Positions 63,380-64,000 of a stretch of 64,000 nucleotides of DNA are shown piece by piece. Every line of letters starts with the position of its first letter. The first letter of the stretch is position 1. The stretch covers positions 1 to 64,000 of the forward strand of contig CAIUHP010000084.1 of NCBI GenBank assembly GCA_903899015.1, written 5' to 3'. The translations under genes were made by a program, and so were the position numbers. The stretch comes from an uncultured Armatimonadota bacterium (lineage in GTDB: Bacteria; Armatimonadota; Fimbriimonadia; Fimbriimonadales; Fimbriimonadaceae). Below the pieces are notes generated by a model. The model was not told the origin of the DNA, did no database searches, and saw only the letters and a program-made list of their open reading frames with translations.

Positions 63380-63695
63380 GGAGTTGGCCGGACGGCGGCC
63401 CTTAGGGGAGGAAAGTCCGGACTTCAAAGAGCAAGGTGCCCAGTGAGGCTTGTCCAAGCTGGGGCGGGGTGACCCGACGGAAAGTGCAACAGAAACAAAC
63501 CGCCGAAGCGCAAGCTGGTAAGGGTGAAATGGTGAGGTAAGAGCTCACCGGCGACGCGGGTAACCGTTCGGCCGTGCAAACCCCGCCTGAAGCAAGACCA
63601 AATAGGGGGAGGATGACGCTGCTCGCCGACTCCCCGGGTTGGTCGCGTAGATAAATCGCCGTACAAATACAGAATCCGGCTTACAGGCCGACTCC
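63380..63695 (+). ncRNA. rnpB: RNase P RNA (bacterial type A)
   Basis: The stretch has the conserved elements of the catalytic RNA that trims tRNA 5' ends. GAGGAAAGTCCGG stands near the start, ACAGAAA in the middle, GGTAAGGGTGAAATGGTG and GGTAA further on, and AGAATCCGGCTTACAGG at the end. The ends pair (GGAGTTGGCC with GGCCGACTCC) as helix P1. At about 316 bases it is on the short side for type A. TACTAT at 63370 may be its -10 box. Confidence 0.95.
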
Positions 63696-63713
63696 ATTAT
63701 CTCGCCAGTGTAG

Positions 63714-64000
63714 CTAGAGGTCAGTCAAGATCTTGGCGTAAACAGCAGGATCGACGTTGCCGCCACTCACTACGCAACAAACGGGACGTCCCGTCATAAA
63801 CAGCTCTTGATTGTTGAGCACCGCCGCCACTGCCAAAGCACCGGTGGGCTCCACCTTCAGATTTAGCTTGAGGAAAAGTGTGCGGACGGTCTCAATAATT
63901 TGAGAGTCGGGTACCTCGATGACGCTGTTTAGCCCATCGTGGCCATGCAAAACATCCCAGTTGAGTTTGCCAAGACTTCGAGTGCGCGCACCATCCGCAA
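63714..64000 (-). CDS. Threonine ammonia-lyase, C-terminal part (runs off the right edge)
   Basis: The frame enters at the right edge and gives ADGARTRSLGKLNWDV, then VEPTGALAVAAVL and VCCVVSGGNVDP, and stops at 63714. This is the C-terminal end of the catalytic domain of a PLP-dependent threonine/serine dehydratase (TdcB/IlvA type); VEP-GA and VSGGN are family marks. It ends directly after the catalytic domain, without the ACT regulatory domain of IlvA, so it resembles the short, catabolic or archaeal-like form. The PLP Lys lies outside the window. Confidence 0.88.
   Translation of the reverse strand, partial: ADGARTRSLGKLNWDVLHGHDGLNSVIEVPDSQIIETVRTLFLKLNLKVEPTGALAVAAVLNNQELFMTGRPVCCVVSGGNVDPAVYAKILTDL

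Noticed and set aside
63424-63666. 80-codon open frame on the minus strand
   Set aside because: It lies inside the RNase P RNA gene, whose conserved elements are clear on the plus strand.

Overview
The window reads as a piece of chromosome from a Gram-negative-type (diderm) bacterium, most likely an Armatimonadota of the Fimbriimonas group. That placement is an inference. It rests on two prepilin-like proteins with the N-terminal signature [28 protein letters not shown], which I know mainly from that phylum (related DUF1559 pilins occur in Planctomycetota). It also fits a gene set that mixes lipid A genes (fabZ-lpxA-lpxB) and an LptC/OstA-like protein with traits more often met in Gram-positives (remA/DUF370, csaB with a DUF5693 partner). 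Genes are densely packed on both strands and often overlap by 4 bp.

Layout. 0-0.35 kb: right end of an IS3-family element that cut off the 5' part of an unknown gene. 0.35-6.6 kb: an ABC exporter; a 74-aa lipoprotein and a prepilin behind a GntR/LacI hybrid regulator; a divergent paralogue of that regulator; a PAP2 phosphatase. 6.7-21.2 kb: a xylan/arabinoxylan locus. It has GH43, GH51 and CE1 on the minus strand, and GH10, a LacI regulator, a second prepilin plus 74-aa lipoprotein, GH52 beta-xylosidase and a CE6/SASA esterase on the plus strand. A flavin-dependent halogenase-like protein (minus) sits inside it. Three near-palindromic TATAT-NN-CR-NN-ATAT sites lie in its intergenic regions and are good operator candidates. 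21.2-23.8 kb: an AT-richer scar with a broken RHS gene and two orphan small membrane proteins. 23.8-27.5 kb: GH20 hexosaminidase, tRNA-Arg(TCT), araD, a rhodanese-methyltransferase fusion and a DUF6868-like protein.

27.5-49 kb is mostly housekeeping: cinA, an Ig-like membrane protein coupled to purH, a Gly-rich protein, remA-mreB-mreC-mreD, gdhA with a clear terminator, fabZ-lpxA-lpxB, a HAD phosphatase, a polyprenyl diphosphate synthase with menG/ubiE (quinone synthesis), a GH78-type enzyme, a LolA-like protein, an S9 peptidase and an acyl-CoA synthetase. 49-64 kb holds a lipoprotein with queE-queC (preQ0), a rhomboid protease, DUF5693-csaB, a lipoprotein with regulatory-like and Fn3-like domains, the LptC/OstA-like protein, an HD protein, an M42 peptidase, a tandem pair of zinc-ribbon membrane paralogues, a frameshifted L-serine dehydratase, lipB, the RNase P RNA, and the 3' end of a threonine dehydratase.

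How it works together. The secreted xylanase, arabinofuranosidase, GH43 enzyme and esterases would strip arabinoxylan outside the cytoplasm. The GH52 enzyme has no signal peptide and would finish xylo-oligosaccharides inside; araD would take arabinose-derived ribulose-5-phosphate into the pentose phosphate pathway. No sugar transporter, isomerase or kinase is in the window. The most interesting signals are the repeated prepilin/74-aa-lipoprotein cassettes tied to sugar regulators, the shared operator-like palindromes, the halogenase-like gene under one of them, and a perfect 14-bp inverted repeat that would bury the start codon of the S9 peptidase.
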